Origin: Pseudomonadota bacterium
GTDB lineage: Bacteria; Desulfobacterota; Desulfobacteria; Desulfobacterales; RPRI01
Reading direction: 5' to 3'
DNA length: 47,689 bases
NCBI GenBank assembly: GCA_018901125.1
Contig: JAHIFE010000091.1
Span: 1-47,689, forward strand
Under the pieces are notes generated by a model that saw nothing but the letters and a program-made list of their open reading frames with translations, searched no databases and was not told where the DNA came from. Positions 1 through 7,772 of this stretch are shown here, piece after piece. Position 1 is the stretch's first letter; each line of letters begins with the position of its first letter. A program made the position numbers and the translations under genes.

Positions 1-141
1 ATGCCTTTGAAGAAACTGTATCTGAGCAGCGCCAGCGGACACCCCGGAACCGGAGTTATCGGCGGCGGTCGTGCAGCTGTACAGGCGGTAATGGAAGATC
101 TTGGAATTGATTTTGAGAAGGTAGCAGCAAAGAAATCTTAA
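1..141 (+). CDS. C-terminal end of a phytoene-desaturase-like NAD(P)/FAD-dependent oxidoreductase (partial at window edge)
   Basis: The frame is open from the first base to a TAA at 139-141. The 46 visible residues contain LYLSSASGHPGTGVIGGGR followed by a helix ending in MEDLGIDF. This is the usual C-terminal FAD-contacting segment of CrtI/amine-oxidase-like flavoenzymes. The two complete flavoenzymes at 36470 and 38232 end with the same pattern (LY-x-x-A/G-S, Gly-rich loop, then x-E-D/E-L-G), so this is probably a third paralogue. The ATG at base 1 is accidental: the N-terminal Rossmann domain must lie upstream of the window. It lies 20 bases from the next gene, suggesting co-transcription. 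The substrate is unknown. Confidence 0.7.
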   Translation: MPLKKLYLSSASGHPGTGVIGGGRAAVQAVMEDLGIDFEKVAAKKS

Positions 142-161
142 CCAAGCAGAAGGAGGTAAAT

Positions 162-554
162 ATGACTATCTTAACTGATTTTCACGAAGCCATTGTTGCT
201 GCGGATGAAATATTTATGGCTACCTATAGCCGAGGTGATGTTGCTGGCATGGCATCTCTATATACTGAAAGATGTCAGGTCATGCCACCGAATAGTAATA
301 GTCTCACGGGTAAGCCGGCGATACAGAGTTTATTTCAAACTTTTATGGACATGGGTATTAAGATTATCAAACTCAAGACTGTCGAAGTGGAGGGCTACGG
401 AGAAACGGCCTTCGAGGTCGGAAAGTACACCCTTGAGGGTGAAAGGGGCCAGGTACTTGACCAGGGCAAGTACATCGTCATTTGGAAGCAAGAGGCAGGC
501 CAATGGAAGCTGCACCGAGACATTTTCAACAGTAGCCTGCCAGCTCCAAAATAG
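162..554 (+). CDS. SnoaL-like / DUF4440 (NTF2-fold) protein
   Basis: A 130-residue protein with the cone-shaped NTF2-like fold signature: an N-terminal helix, the segment YSRGDVAGMASLYT, a GKPAIQSLFQ helix, and a C-terminal strand ending in WKLHRDIFNSS. The last motif is typical of DUF4440 proteins. The family includes ketosteroid isomerase and polyketide cyclase relatives, but many members have no known activity and no catalytic set can be assigned here. The start is well supported by an AGGAGG ribosome site seven bases upstream of the ATG. It follows the partial flavoenzyme by 20 bases, so the two are likely one transcript. A second SnoaL-like gene lies at 25532. Confidence 0.75.
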   Translation: MTILTDFHEAIVAADEIFMATYSRGDVAGMASLYTERCQVMPPNSNSLTGKPAIQSLFQTFMDMGIKIIKLKTVEVEGYGETAFEVGKYTLEGERGQVLDQGKYIVIWKQEAGQWKLHRDIFNSSLPAPK

Positions 555-623
555 TGACATGTCCAGCCGGTTTTACAGGATTGTTTAAGATCGTTTTGCT
601 CATATACTCAAAGGACAGATATT

Positions 624-974
624 ATGAAGTACAATCTTGAAGGAAAAATATTTCGATCAATTTCAAATACAGTTAATAGCGAGGTTAGCTCAGATACTTT
701 ATTTCATTATCATCAAGATGGTGAAATAATATCTGCTGAGTATTATGGAGGCATAATACTCAAAGGACATCTGATAGGCAAAATGCTTGAGACAGGACAA
801 TTAGACTTCATTTATCATCATATCAATAAGAACCTTAAACTCATGGCGGGCAAATGCCTGTCAACACCGGAACTTTTGCCGGGAGGAACATTAAAATTTG
901 TCGAACAATGGGAATGGCTCTCTGGTGATAATTCCTCCGGACAATCTGTAATTGAAGAAATTGACAGTGTATAA
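624..974 (+). CDS. small conserved protein of the type often mislabelled n-acetylglutamate synthase
   Basis: A 116-residue protein containing YYGGIILKGHLIGK, a YHHIN segment, KLMAGKCLSTPE and WEWLSGDNSSGQSVIEE. I recognise this pattern from a widespread family of single-domain proteins of about 110 residues. They are commonly labelled n-acetylglutamate synthase in databases, without biochemical support. The fold is probably an all-beta lipocalin-like barrel, which is an inference from the alternating strand pattern. The ribosome site AAGGACAG precedes the ATG. No partner can be named from context. Confidence 0.6.
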   Translation: MKYNLEGKIFRSISNTVNSEVSSDTLFHYHQDGEIISAEYYGGIILKGHLIGKMLETGQLDFIYHHINKNLKLMAGKCLSTPELLPGGTLKFVEQWEWLSGDNSSGQSVIEEIDSV

Positions 975-982
975 CATAGCGT

Positions 983-1068
983 TTCCCGACCGGGAACCCG
1001 CGCAGCTTTTTTGAAATAGCCACTTCTGGGATAAACGTGGCCTTGTCAGAAGCATTGTTGGGTTCCCG
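983..1068. repeat. nested inverted-repeat segment before the methyltransferase gene
   Basis: TTCCCG (983-988) and CGGGAA (991-996) form a tight hairpin followed by six T residues at 1007-1012. The nine bases CGGGAACCC (991-999) also pair perfectly with GGGTTCCCG (1060-1068), enclosing an inner GCCAC/GTGGC pair. The two folds are mutually exclusive. It could be a palindromic mobile repeat, a weak terminator for the gene ending at 974, or a leader structure for the gene at 1109. Confidence 0.45.
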
Positions 1069-1108
1069 GCAGATGGACTTTTCGTTGTACTTTTTTAGGA
1101 ATGACAAA

Positions 1109-1798
1109 ATGGACTCCTCTGCTGAACAATTTTATGACAGTGTTAGCAATGAATATACTGATTTTGTCGTGAGATGTATTCCCCGATATGAGGAAATGCT
1201 TCTGTCTTTATTTAAATATATACCAACATCGTTTTCTCCAAGAACAATTCTTGATTTGGGATGTGGTACCGGAAACCTTACATGTCTTATTACAAAATAT
1301 TATCCTGAAGCGAAAATTATTGCTGTCGACATATCAAAGGAATGTATCGATAAATGTAAAAAAAGGACAGCGCATTTAAAAATACAATACATTAAGGAAG
1401 ATTTCAGAAAATTAACCTTTCGTGAAAATTCAATTGATTTGATTATGTCAAGTATTGCCATTCACCATCTTGATGATGAAGAAAAGGCACGATTTTTTAA
1501 GGATGTATATAAATGGCAATCGTATAACGGCATATTATCCATTTGTGATCAGTTCAGGGGCGAAACCTCTTTTGTCTATGAAAAGCATATCGAGTTATGG
1601 AAATCTTTTGCCTATGGCCAAGGCGCAACAGATAAAGAGTGGAATTTGTGGATGGATCATCAAGCAACTCATGATTATCATGCGTCTTTGTTCAATTATA
1701 TGAAATGGCTGAGAAATACAGGGTATTTTAATATTGATTGCACTTGGCGTAATCTTTTATGGGCTAATCTCTACGCCCAAAAATTCAAACAAAAATAA
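1109..1798 (+). CDS. class I SAM-dependent methyltransferase
   Basis: A 229-residue Rossmann methyltransferase. Motif I is ILDLGCGTGN near residue 46, motif II is the acidic strand end IIAVDIS, and the post-motif region carries SSIAIHHLDD, typical of Methyltransf_25/11 families. An upstream in-frame ATG at 1037 lies inside an inverted repeat and has no ribosome site. The ATG at 1109 has AGGA eight bases upstream and gives the expected N-terminus (MDSSAEQFYDSVSNEY), so it is preferred. Substrate is unknown; it could methylate a small molecule. It is not obviously co-transcribed with either neighbour. Confidence 0.8.
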   Translation: MDSSAEQFYDSVSNEYTDFVVRCIPRYEEMLLSLFKYIPTSFSPRTILDLGCGTGNLTCLITKYYPEAKIIAVDISKECIDKCKKRTAHLKIQYIKEDFRKLTFRENSIDLIMSSIAIHHLDDEEKARFFKDVYKWQSYNGILSICDQFRGETSFVYEKHIELWKSFAYGQGATDKEWNLWMDHQATHDYHASLFNYMKWLRNTGYFNIDCTWRNLLWANLYAQKFKQK

Positions 1799-1914
1799 CC
1801 GGATAATGGTGGTCAATAATGAAAGATATATTTCCTGAACCATTAAGATTTTAATGATCCTAATCGTTATAAAGCTAAATAATCTGAACGTTATATTATA
1901 TCAAGGAGAAATTC

Positions 1915-2730
1915 ATGCCTTGCAATACTCCGTTAAATAAAATTTCCTTTAGCAGTATATTAGCCATAACAGCAACTCTCTTGATCCTGTCGATTACTTG
2001 CATTGATACAGCAGCCGAGGATAAAGGATTGGCAATCGCCCGTGAGTGGGATCGCCGCGACAGCGGATATAACGATTATTCAGCAATCATGATCATGACT
2101 TTACGCTCTGCCGAAGGCAAAGAAGCCGTACGCAAAATGCGTATGCTTGATATTGAGGTTGAAGGAGATGGCGATAAATCGATTTTGGTATTTGATGAGC
2201 CTAATGATGTTGAAGGCACGGCACTTTTGACCTGGTCACATAAGTTCAAGGATGATGATTCCTGGATATACTTGCCATCGCTGTCACGGGTAAAGCGAAT
2301 TTCCAGCAACAATAAATCCGGAGCATTCATGGGAAGTGAGTTTGCCTTTGAAGACATCGGCTCACAGGAAGTTGAAAAGTTCAGCTATAAATTCATTGAA
2401 GAATCTGCATTAAACGGTCAGCCCTGCTACGTGGTTGATCTTGTTCCGGTATATGCCAATTCAGGATATTCGCGTCAGAGAGTTTGGTACGATAAGCCTG
2501 AATATCGCATAGTAAAAATCGATTACTATGATCATCGCAAAGAACTGTTAAAAACTGTGCAGATACTTGACTACAAACGCTATCTCGAACGTTTTTGGTT
2601 GCCGGGACAATACGAGATGGTAAATCACAAAACAGAACGCTCAACAACCTTATTGATACAAAACTATAAACTACGAAACGGCTATACGCAGCGGGATTTT
2701 GAACCGACCGGACTGGAACGTATACGTTAA
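1915..2730 (+). CDS. outer membrane lipoprotein-sorting protein family (LolA-like) periplasmic protein
   Basis: A 271-residue exported protein with an N-terminal hydrophobic segment (about residues 13-32, then cleavage near TAAED). The body matches the LolA_like family usually found beside HAE3/MMPL RND transporters: ALLTWSHK, DDSWIYLPSLSRVKRIS (about residues 115-131), a central beta-rich part, and TERSTTLLIQNYK near the end. The family fold binds lipid or other hydrophobic ligands in a half-barrel. A good AAGGAGA site precedes the ATG. It is the first gene of a three-gene set with the barrel at 2763 (32 bases later) and the RND pump at 3979. I infer that it is the periplasmic carrier for that pump. 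Confidence 0.85.
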   Translation: MPCNTPLNKISFSSILAITATLLILSITCIDTAAEDKGLAIAREWDRRDSGYNDYSAIMIMTLRSAEGKEAVRKMRMLDIEVEGDGDKSILVFDEPNDVEGTALLTWSHKFKDDDSWIYLPSLSRVKRISSNNKSGAFMGSEFAFEDIGSQEVEKFSYKFIEESALNGQPCYVVDLVPVYANSGYSRQRVWYDKPEYRIVKIDYYDHRKELLKTVQILDYKRYLERFWLPGQYEMVNHKTERSTTLLIQNYKLRNGYTQRDFEPTGLERIR

Positions 2731-2762
2731 GAGAGCTTTGAAAGACGCTCGATAGGTATATA

Positions 2763-3989
2763 ATGCTTCGCAATTGCGTTTTGTTATTACTGCTGGTGAT
2801 TTCAACAGCAGCACATGCCGGGTTTGATTCAGCTAAGTACAAACTGGAGGTCACTCCTGAATTGCGGCTGTTTCCGGACTCGCCCGCATATTCCGGTCAA
2901 ACTGACAACTGCTCATTATCCATATCAGCGCTTGGAAAAGTTGATATGGAATGGAATGACGGACTTACAAAATTAGCGATATATCCGTTTGCGCGGCTGG
3001 ACTCAGAAGACAGTGAACGGACACACGCTGATTTGCGCGAATTTAATCTGCGTCAACGCACCGGTGATTTCGACTGGCTGATCGGAGTCGGTAAGGTATT
3101 CTGGGGAACCACCGAATCCTTACATCTGGTGGACATCATAAACCAGACCGATGCAGTTGAGAGCATCGATGGAGAAGACAAACTTGGACAGCCTATGCTA
3201 AGTCTGGCATGGGCAATCCCTGTCGGCGTATTGAGCGGATTCATTTTGCCTTATTTTCGTGAGCGCACATTGCCCGGTGAAAACGGAAGATTCAGGGCTA
3301 TGATCCCTTATGATACCGATTCTGCCATATATGAATCAAGCCACAAACAGCATCATATAGACAGTGCCTTGCGTTGGCAGTATTCCGGCGGAGGCATCGA
3401 TATAGGTCTTTCTCAATTTCTCGGAACAGCGCGCGAACCACGATTTATCTTTAATCAGGATCAGACAAAGCTTCTGCCTGTCTATGATCTCATTCGTCAA
3501 ACCGGCCTGGATTTTAATTTTGTGAGCGGAAGCTGGATATTAAAACTGGAAGCGCTTTACCAGAGTAACCGGATTGAGAACTTTAAAGCGGCAGTCGGAG
3601 GTTTTGAATATACTATCCCAACCGCAAGTTTTGATGCCCCCGAAATAGGACTGCTTGCGGAATATTGTTGGGATAACCGTGGCAGTGATTCTCTTTCTAT
3701 ATATCAGAACGATCTTTTTTTAGGCCTGCGCATCGGGTTAAACGATATTGCAGGAAGCGAAATGCTTGCCGGGATCACACAGGATATGCAGCATAGCAGC
3801 AGATACATAAGCATCGATGCAAGCAGGCGTATTGAGAATATTGGCCGTATCGCGCTTAAACTGCGCGTCTTTAACGATATCTCAACAAATGATCCGCTAT
3901 ATACATATAAGCGTGATTCATACTTGCAGATTGAATTTACTTTTTATTTCAGTGGAGAAATAAGCAAGGAGAAAGATCATGGACGATAA
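2763..3989 (+). CDS. outer-membrane beta-barrel protein, DUF1302-like
   Basis: A 408-residue protein with a clear signal peptide (MLRNCVLLLLLVISTAAHA) and alternating amphipathic strands ending in IEFTFYFSGE. It is shorter than the DUF1302 protein at 10175. The two nevertheless share a diagnostic stretch: L-R-E-[FY] ... IG-x-x-x-V-[FV]-WG ... [VS]-DIIN-x-x-D, around residues 90-130 here. This supports common ancestry although the overall match is weak. Its end overlaps the next gene by 11 bases, so translation is probably coupled. The likely role is an outer-membrane channel or acceptor for the hydrophobic cargo of the adjacent RND protein. Confidence 0.75.
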   Translation: MLRNCVLLLLLVISTAAHAGFDSAKYKLEVTPELRLFPDSPAYSGQTDNCSLSISALGKVDMEWNDGLTKLAIYPFARLDSEDSERTHADLREFNLRQRTGDFDWLIGVGKVFWGTTESLHLVDIINQTDAVESIDGEDKLGQPMLSLAWAIPVGVLSGFILPYFRERTLPGENGRFRAMIPYDTDSAIYESSHKQHHIDSALRWQYSGGGIDIGLSQFLGTAREPRFIFNQDQTKLLPVYDLIRQTGLDFNFVSGSWILKLEALYQSNRIENFKAAVGGFEYTIPTASFDAPEIGLLAEYCWDNRGSDSLSIYQNDLFLGLRIGLNDIAGSEMLAGITQDMQHSSRYISIDASRRIENIGRIALKLRVFNDISTNDPLYTYKRDSYLQIEFTFYFSGEISKEKDHGR

Positions 3990-6435
3990 AGACCATAAGT
4001 GGAAAAATAACATTAGCAACAAGCGGTATGGAGGGTTGCAGGAAGTTCTGGACCGCATGTTTGTGCCATTGGCCCGCTGGTGCGTCGAACATTCGGTCAA
4101 AGTGCTGGTTGGACTTCTTATATTAACTGCTGTTGCGTTGTATTTCGCCTCAACGGTAACACAGGATAGCAGCGCTACTTCTTTTTTCGATCCGGCCGAT
4201 CCTGCCTATGTTCATTACAAGGCATATATGCGTGAATTCAATTCGGACGAAGTTACTTATATCGTTTATAAAGGAACCAGCAACAAAGACGGTATTTTCG
4301 ACCCGGTTATTATGGAAAAGATCGACAAACTGACACGTGCTATAGAACTGGAAGTCCCTTTTGTTCGCAAGGTTACAAGCCTTTCTAATGTCGAGCTGAT
4401 AGAAGCAAAAGGAGATGACATCCTGATCCATCGTTTAAGCGATAATAAAAGCTTTGATAAAACAGATCTTAAAGATTTGCGCGATATCACAACGACCAAC
4501 CCGTTATATGTCGGCTCACTTGTCACAAAGGATGCGCGCTATGGTGCAATTATAGTCAAGATGACATTGGCAATGACTGATCCTGTCGAAAAGCTGCGTC
4601 TTGACCCTAAAGGCGGCGATGGTCTGGCCAATCTATATCCTCAGGCTACCGACAACAAAATAAATGAAATTTTGTCGCGTCCGGAATTTGCAGGAATTGA
4701 TTTTATGCAAACAGGCGATGTTCCGTGGAATGCCAGTTACAATACTTATATAGATGAGGATATAACAGTCATTACACTGGCCACTCTCGTACTTGTTGCG
4801 ATTTTGTGCATGCTCCTGTTCCGATCACGGCTTTTAGGATTATTTGCGCCGCTTGGCATTGTGCTGCTCGGCATACTGATGACTCTGGCAGTTATGGGAG
4901 CATTGAAATACCAGATCAACCTGATGTTTCTTATGCTTCCCACACTCATTTGCGCGATTGGCGTGGCCCAGTCGGTTCATCTTTTAATGAACTGGCAAAA
5001 CGAGTATGCCCTTTCCGGCTCTCCGCGCGATGCTGCACGTATCACACTGGAGAAAATAGCAACCCCTTCCCTTTTGTGCGCACTTACCTCTGCTGCCGGT
5101 GTTGCGGGTATGGGCGTGTCCAGCCTTAAAGCAATGCGTCAATTCGGTATATATGCGGCTTTAGGCATAATTCTAACTTTTGCAATAAGCTTGATTATGA
5201 TGACCAGTCTGGCGGCAATGGCCAAAAAAAATCCGGCTAAATCCAAAGCACCCCATCCGTTATGGCTGGAAAAAAGCATTTTTGCTTTTCTTGAAACTGC
5301 TTTAAAATATCCAAAGAGCGTGCTTTCCCTGGCTATCATTGCTACTATAATAGCTTGTGCCGGACTCTTCAAATTGAAAGCGGATTACAACTTTGTTGAA
5401 GAGTACAAAACAAGCGCTAAATGGCGCATCGATACGGAAAAAATTGATAAAATCATGGGCGGTACATTGAGTGTTGTTTACGTTTTTGACACAGGAAAGA
5501 TAGACGGCATTCAAAATCCTGAGCTTATTCGAAGTATTGAATCGGTGCAGCAGTTTGCCAAAACCCAGGCTGTAGTTTCCAATGCATACTCAATCGTAGA
5601 TTATCTGAAAGATCTGAACAGGGCTTTTCATGGCGGAGATCCGGCCTATAATGTTATTCCGAAGGATCGCAGTGCGCTTGCGCAATTACTTCTTGTATAT
5701 GAACTTGCAGGCGGAAAAGATATGGATGATATCCGCAATATCGACCGTTCCAAAACCGTTCTGGAACTTCGGGTAAGAATGGGAGGAGCATCAAAAATTC
5801 GTGATCTTGTGAATAAAATTGATGCTTATATAGCAGCACATCCTGTACCTGGAGCAAAAGTTGAGCTTTCGGGAGTCGGTCTGCTCTGGGTCAAACTGGT
5901 TGATTATATAGCCGAAAATCAGATCAGCGGAGCATCGTCGTCGTTTATTCTAATTCTGGGCTTTATCGTAATCGCATTTGGATCGCTTCGCCTCGGCCTC
6001 TGGGCTATGATCCCAAATGTTTTACCATTTATCTTTGTGATGGGCTTCATGGGATATATGGGTTGGCATCTGGATTACATGAGAATGATGCTTGCTTCCG
6101 TAACCATGGGAATTTCGGTTGACGATACGATTCACTTCATAGCACGCTTGCGTGTTGTATTCAATGAAAAAGGCAACTATAGAGAGTCGTTGCGTAAAAC
6201 CATGCACGAAGTGGGAATTCCGCTCGTTATCACAAGCACAGCGCTTGTTGTGGCCTTCAGTAGTTATTTTTTGTCCGATTTTCTGATTCTGTCCAGCTTC
6301 GGTGTATTGCTGTGCCTCAGTGTCATTGTAGGAATGCTGGTCGAACTACTGCTGACACCAACAATCATGGTTATCTTCAAACCCTTCGGTCCCGAGCTTA
6401 AGCCAGATACCGGAGTGGAAAAACAGCATAGCTGA
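3979..6435 (+). CDS. MMPL / HAE3-family RND transporter
   Basis: An 818-residue inner-membrane protein with the two-fold RND layout. TM1 is at about 39-57, then a large periplasmic loop. A bundle of membrane helices follows at about 255-420 (sterol-sensing-like region), then TM7 at about 447-467, a second periplasmic loop, and a last bundle at about 650-805. The fourth-helix type motif MGISVDDTIHFIARLR lies near residue 712. Size and lack of a long central loop fit HAE3/HpnN-like hydrophobe transporters rather than AcrB-type drug pumps. The ATG overlaps the barrel gene and has GGAGAAAG upstream. With the LolA-like and barrel proteins it forms a complete trans-envelope set. Direction of transport and cargo are not visible. 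Confidence 0.88.
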   Translation: MDDKDHKWKNNISNKRYGGLQEVLDRMFVPLARWCVEHSVKVLVGLLILTAVALYFASTVTQDSSATSFFDPADPAYVHYKAYMREFNSDEVTYIVYKGTSNKDGIFDPVIMEKIDKLTRAIELEVPFVRKVTSLSNVELIEAKGDDILIHRLSDNKSFDKTDLKDLRDITTTNPLYVGSLVTKDARYGAIIVKMTLAMTDPVEKLRLDPKGGDGLANLYPQATDNKINEILSRPEFAGIDFMQTGDVPWNASYNTYIDEDITVITLATLVLVAILCMLLFRSRLLGLFAPLGIVLLGILMTLAVMGALKYQINLMFLMLPTLICAIGVAQSVHLLMNWQNEYALSGSPRDAARITLEKIATPSLLCALTSAAGVAGMGVSSLKAMRQFGIYAALGIILTFAISLIMMTSLAAMAKKNPAKSKAPHPLWLEKSIFAFLETALKYPKSVLSLAIIATIIACAGLFKLKADYNFVEEYKTSAKWRIDTEKIDKIMGGTLSVVYVFDTGKIDGIQNPELIRSIESVQQFAKTQAVVSNAYSIVDYLKDLNRAFHGGDPAYNVIPKDRSALAQLLLVYELAGGKDMDDIRNIDRSKTVLELRVRMGGASKIRDLVNKIDAYIAAHPVPGAKVELSGVGLLWVKLVDYIAENQISGASSSFILILGFIVIAFGSLRLGLWAMIPNVLPFIFVMGFMGYMGWHLDYMRMMLASVTMGISVDDTIHFIARLRVVFNEKGNYRESLRKTMHEVGIPLVITSTALVVAFSSYFLSDFLILSSFGVLLCLSVIVGMLVELLLTPTIMVIFKPFGPELKPDTGVEKQHS

Positions 6436-6486
6436 AGCTTTAACAGCCGGATTCAACGAGAACTTAGTCAAATTTTATAATTATAG

Positions 6487-6504
6487 TCCAAATGCGGTTA
6501 CCCT
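6487..6504 (-). repeat. 18-base motif also present at 47520-47537 on the opposite strand
   Basis: The 18 bases TCCAAATGCGGTTACCCT occur here after the RND gene. Their exact reverse complement is at 47520-47537 after the second DUF1329 gene. Both copies are intergenic. It may be part of a dispersed repeat or a protein-binding site. I saw no third copy, but the search was by eye. Confidence 0.6.
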
Positions 6505-6685
6505 GAAAGTGCAGGCAGAATCTCTTGACTATTCTGTTTTTTAATAATACTAGACTATTTCAATCCATTTTTTTTAATCTAATCGTTCTATCTATTCAAA
6601 TATATAATGAATGCAAACAACAAACTTCAAAAATATAATTAGTTTAAACAAAGACTCAATAAAAAAAAGGGGGAGGATTTGTCAG

Positions 6686-7693
6686 ATGAAGCGAAGCGGA
6701 TTTACTGCCTGGTTGTGGCTTGTAATTTTCATACTGGTTCTGGGCATAGGCCACCCTGTGTTAAGTGGGCAGGATATTAAATCACCTGTACAACTTGATT
6801 TTGGACCTAGATTGTATCTTTATAATTTTTACGGAATCATTGCTCTTGGAGAAAACAAAGTCTGTGCCGTAGGAAACAGCGGAACGATAATAATTTCTGA
6901 AGATGGGGGCAAAAACTGGCAGATCCAAAAATCAGGTGTGGATACGGAACTGTTTGATGTCAGATTTTCCGATTCCCAAAAAGGCTGGGCGGTTGGCCGG
7001 GAGGGAACAATTTTGCGTACTGATGATGGTGGAAAAAGCTGGTACAGTCTTAAAAGTCCTCTGGAAACCACGCTACTCAGCCTTTCAGTTGTCGACGAAA
7101 ATAATATCTGGGCGGTTGGCGAATGGGGAACAATTCTGCACTCGGCAGACGGAAAGACATGGGAAATTCAGAATGAAAAAGTAGATAAAATATATCAAAA
7201 GGTATTTTTTACAGACTCCATGCATGGGTGGATAGCAGGGGAATTCGGAGTTATCCTGCATACGGAAGACGGCGGAACAAACTGGAAGCCACAGATAAAT
7301 CCATTAGAAAATGTTACACTCTTTTCCATATTTTTCAAAGATACACAAACAGGCTGGATTACAGGCATGGATGGTCATATTTTAAGCACTGATAATGGCG
7401 GAGCAAAATGGACGGAACTGAAATCTCCTACCACTAAGACAATGTTTGACATTAATGTAATTGGAAATACCGGCTGGGCATTTGGTCTGGAAGGAACCTA
7501 TATACTCAGCAAAGATGGAGGGATAACCTGGGATCAAGGCAGAATGCCGAACTTTTCTTGGCTGACCTCCAGTACTTTTTCAAAAGATGGTAAATGCTGG
7601 GTTGCAGGAGGAAACGGCACTATATGGTTTACGGAAGATGGTCAAAACTGGCAATCTCCGTTAAAACTTTCTTTACTTTCATCCCGGAAATGA
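6686..7693 (+). CDS. secreted YCF48/BNR-repeat beta-propeller protein
   Basis: A 335-residue exported protein: a hydrophobic signal segment (about 8-28) followed by seven Asp-box/YCF48 repeats of the form S/T-x-D-G-G-x-x-W. The repeats read SEDGGKNW, TDDGGKSW, SADGKTW, TEDGGTNW, STDNGGAKW, SKDGGITW and TEDGQNW. Seven repeats predict a seven-bladed propeller as in HCF136/Ycf48. An ATG at 6611 is open but lacks a ribosome site. The ATG at 6686 has GGGGGAGGA eight bases upstream and starts the signal peptide, so it is preferred. YCF48 proteins recur beside MMPL, DUF1302 and DUF1329 genes, where their job is not established. An assembly or scaffold role for the envelope complex is an inference. 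Confidence 0.85.
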   Translation: MKRSGFTAWLWLVIFILVLGIGHPVLSGQDIKSPVQLDFGPRLYLYNFYGIIALGENKVCAVGNSGTIIISEDGGKNWQIQKSGVDTELFDVRFSDSQKGWAVGREGTILRTDDGGKSWYSLKSPLETTLLSLSVVDENNIWAVGEWGTILHSADGKTWEIQNEKVDKIYQKVFFTDSMHGWIAGEFGVILHTEDGGTNWKPQINPLENVTLFSIFFKDTQTGWITGMDGHILSTDNGGAKWTELKSPTTKTMFDINVIGNTGWAFGLEGTYILSKDGGITWDQGRMPNFSWLTSSTFSKDGKCWVAGGNGTIWFTEDGQNWQSPLKLSLLSSRK

Positions 7694-7772
7694 CCGGTTG
7701 CAGCATACAACCAACAAAAGGTATTTGATGAACGGGTAAAAGTAAATAGAGAAGACCAAGGAGATATAAAAA

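Noticed and set aside
1819-1854. 11-codon frame MKDIFPEPLRF after the methyltransferase gene
   Set aside because: It resembles the start of small cupin proteins, but it is too short to call and no continuation was found in any frame.
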